Positions 7,800 to 16,169 of a stretch of 30,125 nt of DNA are shown in pieces. Position 1 is the first letter of the stretch. Each line of letters opens with the position of its first letter. This DNA comes from CAZKEG01 sp964601575. GTDB lineage: Bacteria > Desulfobacterota > Thermodesulfobacteria > Thermodesulfobacteriales > Thermodesulfatatoraceae. The notes under the pieces were generated by a model, which saw only the letters and a program-made list of their open reading frames with translations, was not told the DNA's origin and made no database searches. The position numbers and the translations under genes are program-made. The stretch is from assembly GCA_964601575.1 (NCBI GenBank), contig CAZROA010000015.1, positions 1 through 30,125 on the forward strand, in the 5' to 3' direction.

Positions 7800-8368
7800 G
7801 CCCGATAGACCCGTTTACAGGCCTGGAGCTGTAAGACCTGTTGACGAAAGATGTGTTGGACCAGCCGATCCTGATCGGCCTCGGTGATCCAGATAAACTT
7901 AAAGGCCACCTCAAAGCATCCGTCTTCTTTCTTTTCTACCCTAACCACCTCTCCATAGGCCCGGAAGAAATACCATTCCGGCATGAGCCCGATATCTAGC
8001 TCGAATAGCTCTCCTACCTTTGGCTCTTCAGGTAAAGGAACCCTTAGCCCCCCGGCGCTCAGATTGGCCTCGATCTCGACAAAACCCTTTAGACAATCAG
8101 CTCCTAAGAGATGGATCAGGATACGATCTAGCTTTTGATTAAGAATTTCTAGGAGGCCAGCCAGTTCTCGATCCCTTTCACGGAGCTTTTTGAGAAGAGC
8201 TTCCTGTTTACGTGCTTCCCCTGGGGGACGAATAGGGTCGATCCAAGGTTGATCTTTACCCTTTCGGTATTCTTCAAGCTTGGCCTCTAGTTCTTCTTTG
8301 GACAATTTCTGATAGCGCAGGAGAATACAGTCATGGATACGGATATAACTTCGTTTTTCCTTGCTCAT
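7796..8368 (-). CDS. PilZ-domain c-di-GMP receptor in the motAB operon
   Basis: The protein is 190 residues long. An RxxxR motif lies at R6-R10 (KRSYIRI), and the second PilZ motif, NxSxxG, at N102-S104-G107 (EANLSAGGLRV), followed by a beta-rich end (GELFELDIGL, AYGEVVRVEKK, FEVAFKFIWI). The two c-di-GMP motifs are normally about 20-30 residues apart; here a charged, probably coiled-coil stretch (about 24-90) lies between them. The ATG overlaps the motB stop as ATGA, so translation is coupled. By family and context it probably tunes the flagellar stator in response to c-di-GMP, as YcgR does, but the sequence is not a simple YcgR copy. Confidence 0.83.
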   Translation of the reverse strand: MSKEKRSYIRIHDCILLRYQKLSKEELEAKLEEYRKGKDQPWIDPIRPPGEARKQEALLKKLRERDRELAGLLEILNQKLDRILIHLLGADCLKGFVEIEANLSAGGLRVPLPEEPKVGELFELDIGLMPEWYFFRAYGEVVRVEKKEDGCFEVAFKFIWITEADQDRLVQHIFRQQVLQLQACKRVYRA

Positions 8369-9135
8369 TTTTCCTCCGGTAAAGGTTCTTGGTTACGTTT
8401 TCCAGAAAAGGCCTCGGAATATCCGAGGAGGGGGGCATTTTTCTGGAGGAGGATGATCTCTACCCGGCGATTGGCCGCCCGGTGTTCTTCGGTGTCGTTG
8501 GGGTAAAGGGGACGGCTTGGGCCGTAGCCTACGGCGGCAATCTGCCTGGGTAAGACGAATTTATGGGCCAGGAGAAAGTCTACCACCGAGACCGCCCTGG
8601 CCGCTGAAAGATCCCAATTAGACCTGAATTTTTGACTATGAATAGGTAGATTATCGGTGTGCCCGGCGACGATGATCTCACCGTCAAAAAGGGCCAAGAC
8701 CTCCCCCAGTTTCAATAAGACCGCCTTGGCCCTGGGGGTTAGTTCAGCGCTTCCCTTGGGGAACATGAGTTCATCTTTGAAGCGTAGGATGACTCGATCC
8801 TTGAGGCTTTCGATCTGGATCTCGCCCTTGATCAACTCGAGTTTTACCGCCGCCTTTACCCGTTCGAGTAACTCATCCACGGTAAAACGGGCCGGGAATT
8901 CGGTGGAGACCACGTCTATCCCCTTCGGAATTTGAAAGACCACCTCCTCCCTTTGGACCCCGAAGGCATCCCGCAGTGAGCCGGCGACCTCCTTAAACCT
9001 AGCCACATCCATTTCAGAGAAAGAAAGCAAAAGGACGAAGAAACACAGAAGAAGGGACATGAGGTCAGAGAAGGTGGTCATCCATTTTGGGGCACCACCT
9101 TCACACTTTTCTTTTTTTTCGATCTCTTTGGCCAC
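8365..9135 (-). CDS. motB: flagellar motor stator protein MotB
   Basis: The 256-residue protein has one membrane helix (about 22-41) containing the proton- or ion-carrying Asp in TFSDLM (D24), then a periplasmic plug region and an OmpA-like peptidoglycan-binding domain (VAGHTDNLPIHS, NWDLSAARAVSVVDFL, AVGYGPSRPL, ANRRVEIIL). It forms the stator with MotA, anchoring it to the cell wall. It begins 5 bp after the motA stop and ends in an ATGA overlap with the PilZ gene. Length and residues are typical. Confidence 0.96.
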   Translation of the reverse strand: MAKEIEKKEKCEGGAPKWMTTFSDLMSLLLCFFVLLLSFSEMDVARFKEVAGSLRDAFGVQREEVVFQIPKGIDVVSTEFPARFTVDELLERVKAAVKLELIKGEIQIESLKDRVILRFKDELMFPKGSAELTPRAKAVLLKLGEVLALFDGEIIVAGHTDNLPIHSQKFRSNWDLSAARAVSVVDFLLAHKFVLPRQIAAVGYGPSRPLYPNDTEEHRAANRRVEIILLQKNAPLLGYSEAFSGKRNQEPLPEEK

Positions 9136-9140
9136 GGGGC

Positions 9141-9899
9141 CTAGCCTCCACCCTCTCCACGTTTCTTCGGCGGCAAGAAGGTCTTTAAGACCTCCTCCAA
9201 GACCCGCGGGTTAAGGCCCTTTTGAAGGCCGAGGACCCCTTCAATGATCAGGCGATAATTGAGTTGTTCTTCTTGGGAGCGCAGGGTCAGTTTGTTGGCA
9301 ATGGGGATGAAGATGAGGTTGGCCAAGACCGCGCCGTAGAGGGTGGTCAAAAGGGCCACGGCCATAGAGGGCCCAATGGACTTGGGGTCGTCCATGGAGG
9401 AAAGCATCTGTACCAGACCAATCAACGTACCGATCATTCCAAAGGCCGGAGCAGAATCCGCCATGGATTTGAATAGATTCTGCCCCAGTTCGTGGCGTTC
9501 GGCGGTGAGGGTTACCTCTTTGGTCAGCACTTCTTCGATAAAGTCCGCCTCATGACCGTCCACACAATACATAATGGCCTTCTTGAGAAAGGGGTTTTTG
9601 ACCGGTTGTTTTTCAAGTTTGAGCAGACCTTCCCGGCGGGCGATATTGGCCAAGGTGACCAGTTCCTTGATGATCTCCTCCGGGGGTTCGAGTTTGTTGA
9701 AAAAGGCGTTCATGGCGATCTTGAAGGAACCAATGACGTCCTGGAGGGAGTAAGAGATAAAAGAAGCGGCGATGGTGCCACCGACCACGATCAAGACCGA
9801 GGGGATGTTGATAAAGATCCCTAAACTGCCACCGACCAGGATTGAGCCGACAAGCAAGACGATACCCAGGACCAGACCAACAACCGTTCCGAGATCCAT
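9141..9899 (-). CDS. motA: flagellar motor stator protein MotA
   Basis: The 252-residue protein has four membrane segments, about 5-25, 30-50, 147-170 and 180-202 (VGLVLGIVLLVGSILVGG, FINIPSVLIVVGGTIAAS, APAFGMIGTLIGLVQML, MAVALLTTLYGAVLANLIFI), with the large cytoplasmic loop between the second and third. The PAFGMIGTLIGL stretch is the hallmark of MotA/TolQ/ExbB proteins. The ATG follows a GGGGGAT that lies inside an inverted repeat, so the ribosome site may be hidden in a hairpin. A sigma-28-like promoter lies just upstream, as expected for a late flagellar operon. The rest of the flagellar genes are outside the window. Confidence 0.96.
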   Translation of the reverse strand: MDLGTVVGLVLGIVLLVGSILVGGSLGIFINIPSVLIVVGGTIAASFISYSLQDVIGSFKIAMNAFFNKLEPPEEIIKELVTLANIARREGLLKLEKQPVKNPFLKKAIMYCVDGHEADFIEEVLTKEVTLTAERHELGQNLFKSMADSAPAFGMIGTLIGLVQMLSSMDDPKSIGPSMAVALLTTLYGAVLANLIFIPIANKLTLRSQEEQLNYRLIIEGVLGLQKGLNPRVLEEVLKTFLPPKKRGEGGG

Positions 9900-9900
9900 G

Positions 9901-9931
9901 CATCCCCCGGAATATGGGTTTCTGGGGGATG
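9901..9931 (-). promoter_or_regulatory. hairpin that covers the motA ribosome-binding site
   Basis: CATCCCCC (9901-9908) and GGGGGATG (9924-9931) are a perfect 8-bp inverted repeat with a 15-base loop. Read on the minus strand, the second arm is GGGGGATG, ending two bases before the motA ATG, so it holds the only purine-rich ribosome site. No T-run follows, so it is not an intrinsic terminator. Confidence 0.55.
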
Positions 9932-9958
9932 TATCGGCAAAACTAGGGTTTTGATTTA
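9931..9958 (-). promoter_or_regulatory. candidate sigma-28 (FliA) promoter of motA-motB-pilZ
   Basis: On the minus strand TAAA (9958-9955), 16 bases, then GCCGATAC (9938-9931). The sigma-28 consensus is TAAA-N15-GCCGATAA, so the -10 element matches 7 of 8 and the spacer is one base long. It lies in the 76-bp gap after carB, exactly where a motA promoter is needed. The predicted start, near 9925, falls inside the inverted repeat, so an RNA from this promoter would lose part of the hairpin. Confidence 0.65.
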
Positions 9959-9975
9959 CGGGCCTGGGAAGAGGG

Positions 9976-12900
9976 TCAGATCAGGCCGCGGCGGGCATAA
10001 TAACACTCTGGCAGACGTCGATAATAATCCTGTAGAGGTCGCACGGTAAACCGTGTCTCCTTGAGTCTTTCAATGGCCTGGGCCATGGCCCGGGCACAGG
10101 CGATGGTCGTGGCATAGGGGACATCGAGTTCCATGGCGTAACGCCGGATGAGATAGGCGTCTTCCCGGCTTATCTTACCGGTAGCGGTGTTAATCACCAG
10201 GGCAATCTCTCCGTTTTTTAGCCGATCAACGGCATGGGGCCGCACCCGATCGGAAATCTTGGGAATGATCTCGGCCTTGACCCCTTGCTGGCGTAAGAAA
10301 TTTGCTGTCCCCTCGGTGGCCAGGATCTCAAAGCCTAGTTCAGCAAGCTTCTTGGCGATATCTACCACCAGCGGTTTATCATCATCCTTGACCGAGATGA
10401 AGACCCGACCTTCGGTGGGAAGTCGCATGCCAGCAGCCAACTGGGCCTTGGCATAGGCCAGGCCAAAGTCAAGGTCGATGCCCATCACCTCTCCGGTGGA
10501 CTTCATCTCCGGGCCGAGGAGGACGTCCACTTTGGGAAAACGTCGGAAGGGAAAGACCGATTCCTTGACCGCTTTGTGTTTGGGTTCCACCTCTTTGGTA
10601 AAACCAATCTCTTTAAGGCTCTTGCCCATCATCACCCAGGTAGCCAGGCGAGCCAAGGGGACTCCGGTGGCCTTGGAGACAAAAGGAACCGTACGCGAAG
10701 CCCGAGGGTTTACCTCTAAGACAAAGAGTTCTTCGTCTTTGATGGCAAATTGGATGTTCATCAGACCTATTACCCGTAATTCCCTGGCCAAGGCCCTGGT
10801 GGCCTCTTTGATCTCAGCGATGATCTTTTTAGAGAGGGTGATCGGGGGAATGACACAGGCCGAATCTCCCGAGTGAATACCGGCCTCTTCGATGTGCTCC
10901 ATGATGCCACCGATGACCGTGATCTCACCGTCTGAGATGGCGTCTACGTCTACTTCAGTGGCGTGCTCTAAGAACTTATCAATCAATACCGGATGTTCGG
11001 GGTTGACCTTGGCCGCTGTTTCCATAAAGTGTTTTAGCCCCTGGATGTCGTAGACGATCTGCATGGCCCGGCCTCCAAGGACATACGAAGGGCGGACCAA
11101 GACCGGGAAACCGATCTCTTCAGCCACACGCAGGGCCTCTTCAACGGTAAAGGCCGTCCCGGCCGGGGGCTTTTTAAGACCCAATTTGTCGAGCAGGGCG
11201 GTAAACCGCTCTCGATCTTCGGCCCGGTCGATGCTATCCGGAGAAGTGCCAAGGATCTTTACCCCGGCCTTGGCCAGAGGGACTGCCAGGTTCAGAGGAG
11301 TCTGCCCGCCAAATTGGACGATCACCCCTTCTGGTTCTTCCTGTTCATAAATATGAAGAACATCTTCTAGGGTCAGGGGTTCAAAATAGAGCCGATCTGA
11401 GGTGTCGTAGTCAGTGGAGACCGTCTCGGGATTGGAATTGACCATGATGGATTCGATGCCCAATTCTCGTAGACCAAAGGAGGCGTGGACACAGCAATAG
11501 TCAAACTCAATCCCCTGACCGATACGGTTTGGCCCTCCGCCGAGGATCATGACCTTGCGTTTTTTGGAGACCCGGGCCTCGTTTTCTACCTCGTAACTCG
11601 AATAGTAATAAGGGGTGTAGGCCTCGAATTCGGCGGCACAAGTATCGACCAATTTATAGACCGGACGCAGACCAAGTTCATAACGCCTTTGGCGCACTTC
11701 GTCTTCGGAAAGGCCGGTGAGAAAGGCCAGTTGCTGATCAGAAAACCCCAGGCGTTTTATCTCATAAAGGCGTTCGGCGGAAAAGATCTTTTCTCCTTCT
11801 TCCCGAATTTTTTCCTCTTCTTCGACGATTTGGCGCAGTTGTTCTAAGAACCAAGGATCAATCTTGGTGAGCTCGTAGATTTCCTGGGTGGTAAAACCGT
11901 TCTTGTAGGCTTCTCGTAGATAGAAGATCCGCTCGCTGTTAGGTACCCGGAGTTTTTCGATCAAGACCTGGCGCGGAAGTCTTTGGCCGTGATCAGAAGG
12001 GGACTTTCCATCGGCCCCGAGTCCAGCCCGGCCAATCTCAAGCCCGCGCAAGGCCTTTTGCAGGGCCTCTTTAAAAGTCCGCCCGATGGCCATGGTCTCT
12101 CCCACCGAACGCATGGAAGTGGTCAGTTCATCCTTGGTCTCGGGAAATTTCTCAAAGGTAAAACGAGGTACCTTGACCACTACGTAGTCTATGGTGGGCT
12201 CAAAGGAGGCCATGGTCTCTCGGGTGATGTCATTAGGGATCTCGTCTAAGGTGTAGCCCACCGCTAGTTTGGCCGCGATCTTGGCAATGGGAAAACCGGT
12301 GGCTTTACTGGCTAGGGCCGAAGAACGAGAGACCCTGGGGTTCATCTCGATGACCACCATCTCTCCGGTCTCAGGATGGATGGCGAACTGGATATTCGAA
12401 CCGCCGGTATCCACGCCGATCTCCCGCATGATGGCCAGGGCGGCATCACGCATCACTTGGTATTCACGGTCGGTCAAGGTCTGGGCTGGGGCCACGGTAA
12501 TGGAGTCCCCGGTATGGACCCCCATGGGATCAAAATTTTCGATGGAACAGATGATGACCACGTTGTCCTTGGCATCCCGCATGACCTCAAGCTCGAATTC
12601 CTTCCAACCTAAGACGCTTTCTTCGATCATTACTTCGTGGATCAACGAGAGCTCGAGCCCTTGGCCGGCGATCTCGCGTAATTCATCCTGGTTGTAAGCC
12701 ACCCCCCCACCGGTGCCTCCAAGGGTAAAACTTGGGCGAATAATGACCGGGTAGCCGATCTCTTGGGCGATCTTCAAGGCCTCTTTCACCGAACGGGCGA
12801 TGCCGCTTCTAGGGATACGCAACCCGATGTTCTGCATCGCCGCTCGAAATTCCTCCCGGTCTTCGGCCTTTTTGATTACTTGGGCCGTGGCTCCAATCAT

Positions 12901-13242
12901 CTCTACGCCGTATTCTTCAAGTACCCCCTGCCGGGCCACCTCAAAGGCCACGTTGAGCCCGGTCTGTCCGCCCAAGGTGGGGAGAAGGGCATCAGGGCGT
13001 TCTTCTTTGATGATCTCCGCCACTACATCCGGGGTGATGGGTTCGATATAGGTCCGGTCAGCCATTTCTGGGTCGGTCATAATGGTGGCTGGATTGGAAT
13101 TGACCAGGACCACCTCAAACCCTTCTTCTTTAAGGGCCTTACAGGCCTGAGTACCGGAATAGTCGAATTCACAGGCCTGACCGATGACTATCGGCCCGGA
13201 ACCAATGATCAATATCTTTTTGAGATCCGTGCGTTTGGGCAT
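9976..13242 (-). CDS. carB: carbamoyl-phosphate synthase, large subunit
   Basis: The 1088-residue protein makes carbamoyl phosphate from bicarbonate, ATP and ammonia passed on by the small subunit, for pyrimidines and arginine. It shows the internal duplication of CarB: SGPIVIGQACEFDYSG and PSFTLGGTGGG in the first ATP-grasp half, GGPNRIGQGIEFDYC and PSYVLGGRAMQ in the second, then a C-terminal MGS-like regulatory domain (LGFEILATEGTANFL). The ATG at 13242 is chosen because it gives the usual MPKRTDLKKILIIGSGP start and has GAGGT at 13251-13247. An upstream in-frame extension to 13386 overlaps the PpiD gene. carA is not in the window. The gene follows the PpiD-like gene after 13 bp. Confidence 0.97.
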   Translation of the reverse strand: MPKRTDLKKILIIGSGPIVIGQACEFDYSGTQACKALKEEGFEVVLVNSNPATIMTDPEMADRTYIEPITPDVVAEIIKEERPDALLPTLGGQTGLNVAFEVARQGVLEEYGVEMIGATAQVIKKAEDREEFRAAMQNIGLRIPRSGIARSVKEALKIAQEIGYPVIIRPSFTLGGTGGGVAYNQDELREIAGQGLELSLIHEVMIEESVLGWKEFELEVMRDAKDNVVIICSIENFDPMGVHTGDSITVAPAQTLTDREYQVMRDAALAIMREIGVDTGGSNIQFAIHPETGEMVVIEMNPRVSRSSALASKATGFPIAKIAAKLAVGYTLDEIPNDITRETMASFEPTIDYVVVKVPRFTFEKFPETKDELTTSMRSVGETMAIGRTFKEALQKALRGLEIGRAGLGADGKSPSDHGQRLPRQVLIEKLRVPNSERIFYLREAYKNGFTTQEIYELTKIDPWFLEQLRQIVEEEEKIREEGEKIFSAERLYEIKRLGFSDQQLAFLTGLSEDEVRQRRYELGLRPVYKLVDTCAAEFEAYTPYYYSSYEVENEARVSKKRKVMILGGGPNRIGQGIEFDYCCVHASFGLRELGIESIMVNSNPETVSTDYDTSDRLYFEPLTLEDVLHIYEQEEPEGVIVQFGGQTPLNLAVPLAKAGVKILGTSPDSIDRAEDRERFTALLDKLGLKKPPAGTAFTVEEALRVAEEIGFPVLVRPSYVLGGRAMQIVYDIQGLKHFMETAAKVNPEHPVLIDKFLEHATEVDVDAISDGEITVIGGIMEHIEEAGIHSGDSACVIPPITLSKKIIAEIKEATRALARELRVIGLMNIQFAIKDEELFVLEVNPRASRTVPFVSKATGVPLARLATWVMMGKSLKEIGFTKEVEPKHKAVKESVFPFRRFPKVDVLLGPEMKSTGEVMGIDLDFGLAYAKAQLAAGMRLPTEGRVFISVKDDDKPLVVDIAKKLAELGFEILATEGTANFLRQQGVKAEIIPKISDRVRPHAVDRLKNGEIALVINTATGKISREDAYLIRRYAMELDVPYATTIACARAMAQAIERLKETRFTVRPLQDYYRRLPECYYARRGLI

Positions 13243-13255
13243 ATCGACCTCATGC

Positions 13256-15151
13256 CTATAGTTTGGGAAGTTCGCGGTAAAGTTTGATCTCGGCCTTTTC
13301 TCGTAACCGTTTGTACCAAGCCCAAAAGGCCTGGTCTCGCTTCTCCCGCGTAAGTCGGGCCTTAAGGGCCTTTTCTTCTTGGGCAAACTGTTTCAAATCA
13401 GCCGGTTTGAGATCAACTAATTGGACCAGATAATAGGCATCCTCGGCCAAGACCGGATGATCGATCCACTCACCGATCCTCCCTAGACCTTGGCAGGCCT
13501 GAGCCACCGGGGTTGGCAACCCCAAACGATCGACCAGCTCTTTCCGCGGAAAGGGACCTTTTTCCTGCCTGGTGAGTCCAGCCTCTTTGAGGATCTTTTC
13601 TTGATCAGAGGCCGACTTTAACTTGGCCAAGAGTTCTTCGGCCTTTTTCTCACAGAGCTCGCGTGCCTTTTCCGCTACATAATCAACTTTGACCTTTTCT
13701 TTTACTTCTTTAAAGGGCGGGATATGAGGATCATCACGCTTGGCCAACTTGAAAATGATGATGCCTTCCGGGACTTCAATCGGTGGACCGAGCTCTCCTT
13801 GCTCGAGTTTTTTGGCCGCTTTCAGCACTTGTGGCCGCGAAACAGGTCCAGGAGGAGGGTTAAATAGGGTAAAAAGAGGGGTTTCCTCCAGGTGGACCTG
13901 GTGTTTTTGGGCCCATTTCTCTAGGCCTCCGAGTAAGATGATCTCGTCGTAGATCTTGTTGGCCCGATCCCAGGCCAGTTCCTTGACCTTTTGGTCCTTG
14001 AGATGGGCAAGGATCTTGTCTTTGACCTTTTCAAAGGGGATATACCCCTTGGGCCGGATCTTTTCTATCAAGATGATGTGATAGCCCAAGGGGCTTTTGA
14101 TCGGGCCAATGATATCCCCTTCCTTGGCGCTAAAGACCGGCCCTTGCAGGCTCGCAAAGAGGTCTTTTTTGGTGACAAAGCCGAGTTCACCACCTTCATC
14201 CTTAGTGTGGGGATCATCGGAGTATTTCTTGGCTAGGCGGGCCACATCTTCAGGGCCTTTGATCTCGGCCAAGATCTTTTCCGCTTTCTCTCTGGCCTTG
14301 GTCTCGTCTTCACCTGGTTTGACGGCGATCAAGATGTGTCGAAGTTTCCTAGCCTCAGGTCGGAAAAATTCGCTATCCTTATGAGATTCATAATATTCTT
14401 TGAGTTCCTGCTCAGATATCTTCAACTCCTTCTTGAGATTATCAAAGGACAAAAGATAATAAACCAGCTTCAGTTTGAGCGGGGTTCGATAATCTTCCTG
14501 ATGACCTTCAAAGTATTTCTTGAGTTCCTCCTCGGTGACCTTTATCTCTTTTTCACATTCAGCCACCGGGATCTTGACATAGCCGATCTTTAGGCCTTCG
14601 TTTTCAAAGATAAAAAACTCTTTGGCCTGTTCGGTGGTGGCCACGATGGGTGTGGTCAGGAGTTGATGTAGCTTGGCCTCGAGTAATTGTACCCGGACTT
14701 CTTCCTCAAAGACCGCCGGGACCATTCTCAATTGACGTAAGACCAACCGATAACGCTCTGGACTAAAGCGACCGTTTTCTTGGAAGGCATGTATTTGAGA
14801 GATGGCCAGACGCACCTCATCAGGGGTGACGCGGATGCCCATCTTTTTGGCGGCGGACTCAAGCAGGATACGGCGGACCAACTCCTCAAAGATCTGGCCG
14901 GGAAGATTAAGGCGTTTGAGCATCTCATCGCTCAATTGTCCCCGAAACATCCGTTGAAGTTGTTCTAAACGCTGGGCATAAAGGGTTTGATATTGGGCGT
15001 AAGTAATGGCTTGACCATTGACTGTGGCCAGGAGATTGGCCCTTCGGCTCCGAAAGGACCCCACCCCCCAAAAGATGAAGACCACAATAATGGCCCCCAG
15101 CATGATCTTGATCATCCAAGAGCCAGCACGTTGGCGTATAAAATCCAGCAT
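13256..15151 (-). CDS. ppiD: periplasmic folding chaperone/peptidyl-prolyl isomerase, PpiD-like
   Basis: The 631-residue protein has a single N-terminal membrane anchor (about 13-33, MIKIMLGAIIVVFIFWGVGS) and a SurA/PpiD-type N-domain (ATVNGQAITYAQYQTLYAQR). A parvulin PpiC domain follows at about 263-372 (KLRHILIAVKPGE, DEGGELGFV, SPLGYHIILIEK), and the helical C-terminal part holds a second, degenerate PpiC-like piece (PEGIIIFKLAKRDD). It assists outer-membrane and periplasmic proteins leaving the Sec channel. AGGAGG lies just before the ATG. It is 55 bp after the NagZ-like gene and 13 bp before carB. The PpiD name rests on architecture. Confidence 0.9.
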   Translation of the reverse strand: MLDFIRQRAGSWMIKIMLGAIIVVFIFWGVGSFRSRRANLLATVNGQAITYAQYQTLYAQRLEQLQRMFRGQLSDEMLKRLNLPGQIFEELVRRILLESAAKKMGIRVTPDEVRLAISQIHAFQENGRFSPERYRLVLRQLRMVPAVFEEEVRVQLLEAKLHQLLTTPIVATTEQAKEFFIFENEGLKIGYVKIPVAECEKEIKVTEEELKKYFEGHQEDYRTPLKLKLVYYLLSFDNLKKELKISEQELKEYYESHKDSEFFRPEARKLRHILIAVKPGEDETKAREKAEKILAEIKGPEDVARLAKKYSDDPHTKDEGGELGFVTKKDLFASLQGPVFSAKEGDIIGPIKSPLGYHIILIEKIRPKGYIPFEKVKDKILAHLKDQKVKELAWDRANKIYDEIILLGGLEKWAQKHQVHLEETPLFTLFNPPPGPVSRPQVLKAAKKLEQGELGPPIEVPEGIIIFKLAKRDDPHIPPFKEVKEKVKVDYVAEKARELCEKKAEELLAKLKSASDQEKILKEAGLTRQEKGPFPRKELVDRLGLPTPVAQACQGLGRIGEWIDHPVLAEDAYYLVQLVDLKPADLKQFAQEEKALKARLTREKRDQAFWAWYKRLREKAEIKLYRELPKL

Positions 15152-15206
15152 TCTTTCCTCCTATCCCTGTCTTTCCGGCTCAAAGGCTTTAACATCTAAC
15201 CCTGGG

Positions 15207-16169
15207 CTAGGCAACACCGGAATATGATCGAAGACCTTTCACCCGCCAAGCCGCTTCTTCGGCCCGAGCCCGAAGGCGTGGGCTTTGGGCCACTTCCTTT
15301 AGAAATTCTTCAATACCCTCTATGGCTCTCCAAAAGTCCTGACAGATGAGGAGGAGATCATGACCGGCCAACAAAGCCTTGGTCAGGGCCTCGGGCAGGG
15401 GCCATCTCTTGGCAATAGCCCCCATGTCCAGGTCATCGGTGAGTATGGGACCTTTAAAGCCCAATCTGTGTCGCAAGAGTTTGATTATCTCCGGCGAAAA
15501 AGTCACCGGCTGAGGGGAGAGGGCCTCTACCAGGAGATGAGTGGTCATGATTGCCGGGACTCCGGCACGAATTGCCTCAGCAAAGGGATAAAGGGCCTCT
15601 TCGGATAAGCGGGCCACCCTGGGGAGGTCTCGATGGGGATCTACCTCTACCCCTCCAAGACCTGGAAAATGTTTGGCACAACAAAGGACCCCTGCGGTCT
15701 GAAAGGTTTGGATATAGATACGACCTAAACAAGCCACTAAAGATGGATCTTTACCGAAAGTTCGGGCCCGGAGATAAGGAGGGGCGGTTTCATCCGCTAG
15801 GTCTAAGACCGGGGCCAAATTGAAGTTTAGACCGAAGGTCCGCAAGATTTTGACACAGATCTTGGCCTCCTGGGCCACGGTCTTTTCGGGAGAAGGTCCT
15901 TGGGCCAGTTCAAGGGGAGCCCTTAAGCTCGGGGCCAAGGGTGGTGAGAGGCGAACCACCGGGCCGCCTTCTTGATCCACGGCCCTAAGCCCCCCTTGAC
16001 TAATTTTTTCAAGCTGAGAGAGGAGATCTAGAAATTGCTCGCGGGAGGAGATATGCCGCCTAAAAAAGATGAAATTTTTGATTTTTAAGGTCTTAAGAGC
16101 CTCCTTGACTTCTGGAGAGAGTTCCGGGCCAGGGAGGGCAATCATGAAGATCTCGGTCAGGGAGTTCAT
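15207..16169 (-). CDS. nagZ: beta-N-acetylhexosaminidase, NagZ-like (GH3)
   Basis: The product has 320 residues. Family-3 glycosidases of this type remove N-acetylglucosamine from muropeptides in peptidoglycan recycling. Motifs seen: AVDQEGGPVVRL, AKHFPGLGGVEVDPHRDLP with the Asp-x-His dyad used as acid/base, and ILTDDLDMGAI carrying the nucleophile Asp. The usual KHFPGHG reads KHFPGLG here. I start at the ATG at 16169, which overlaps the kinase stop as ATGA; a TTG two codons upstream is the only longer option. There is no signal peptide, as for cytoplasmic NagZ. Cotranscribed with the kinase before it and probably with the PpiD gene after it. Confidence 0.9.
   Translation of the reverse strand: MNSLTEIFMIALPGPELSPEVKEALKTLKIKNFIFFRRHISSREQFLDLLSQLEKISQGGLRAVDQEGGPVVRLSPPLAPSLRAPLELAQGPSPEKTVAQEAKICVKILRTFGLNFNLAPVLDLADETAPPYLRARTFGKDPSLVACLGRIYIQTFQTAGVLCCAKHFPGLGGVEVDPHRDLPRVARLSEEALYPFAEAIRAGVPAIMTTHLLVEALSPQPVTFSPEIIKLLRHRLGFKGPILTDDLDMGAIAKRWPLPEALTKALLAGHDLLLICQDFWRAIEGIEEFLKEVAQSPRLRARAEEAAWRVKGLRSYSGVA

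Noticed and set aside
9901..9931. Inverted repeat as intrinsic terminator of carB
   Set aside because: No T-run follows on the minus strand; the next bases are the motA start codon.
9900..9975. c-di-GMP riboswitch before motA
   Set aside because: The gap is only 76 bases and lacks the conserved GEMM core sequences; a sigma-28 promoter explains it better.
12763..13287. 174-codon plus-strand open frame
   Set aside because: Antisense to carB, whose protein is full length and conserved here.
13243..13386. 48-codon N-terminal extension of carB
   Set aside because: It would lie inside the PpiD gene in another frame, while the ATG at 13242 has its own ribosome site and gives the family N-terminus.
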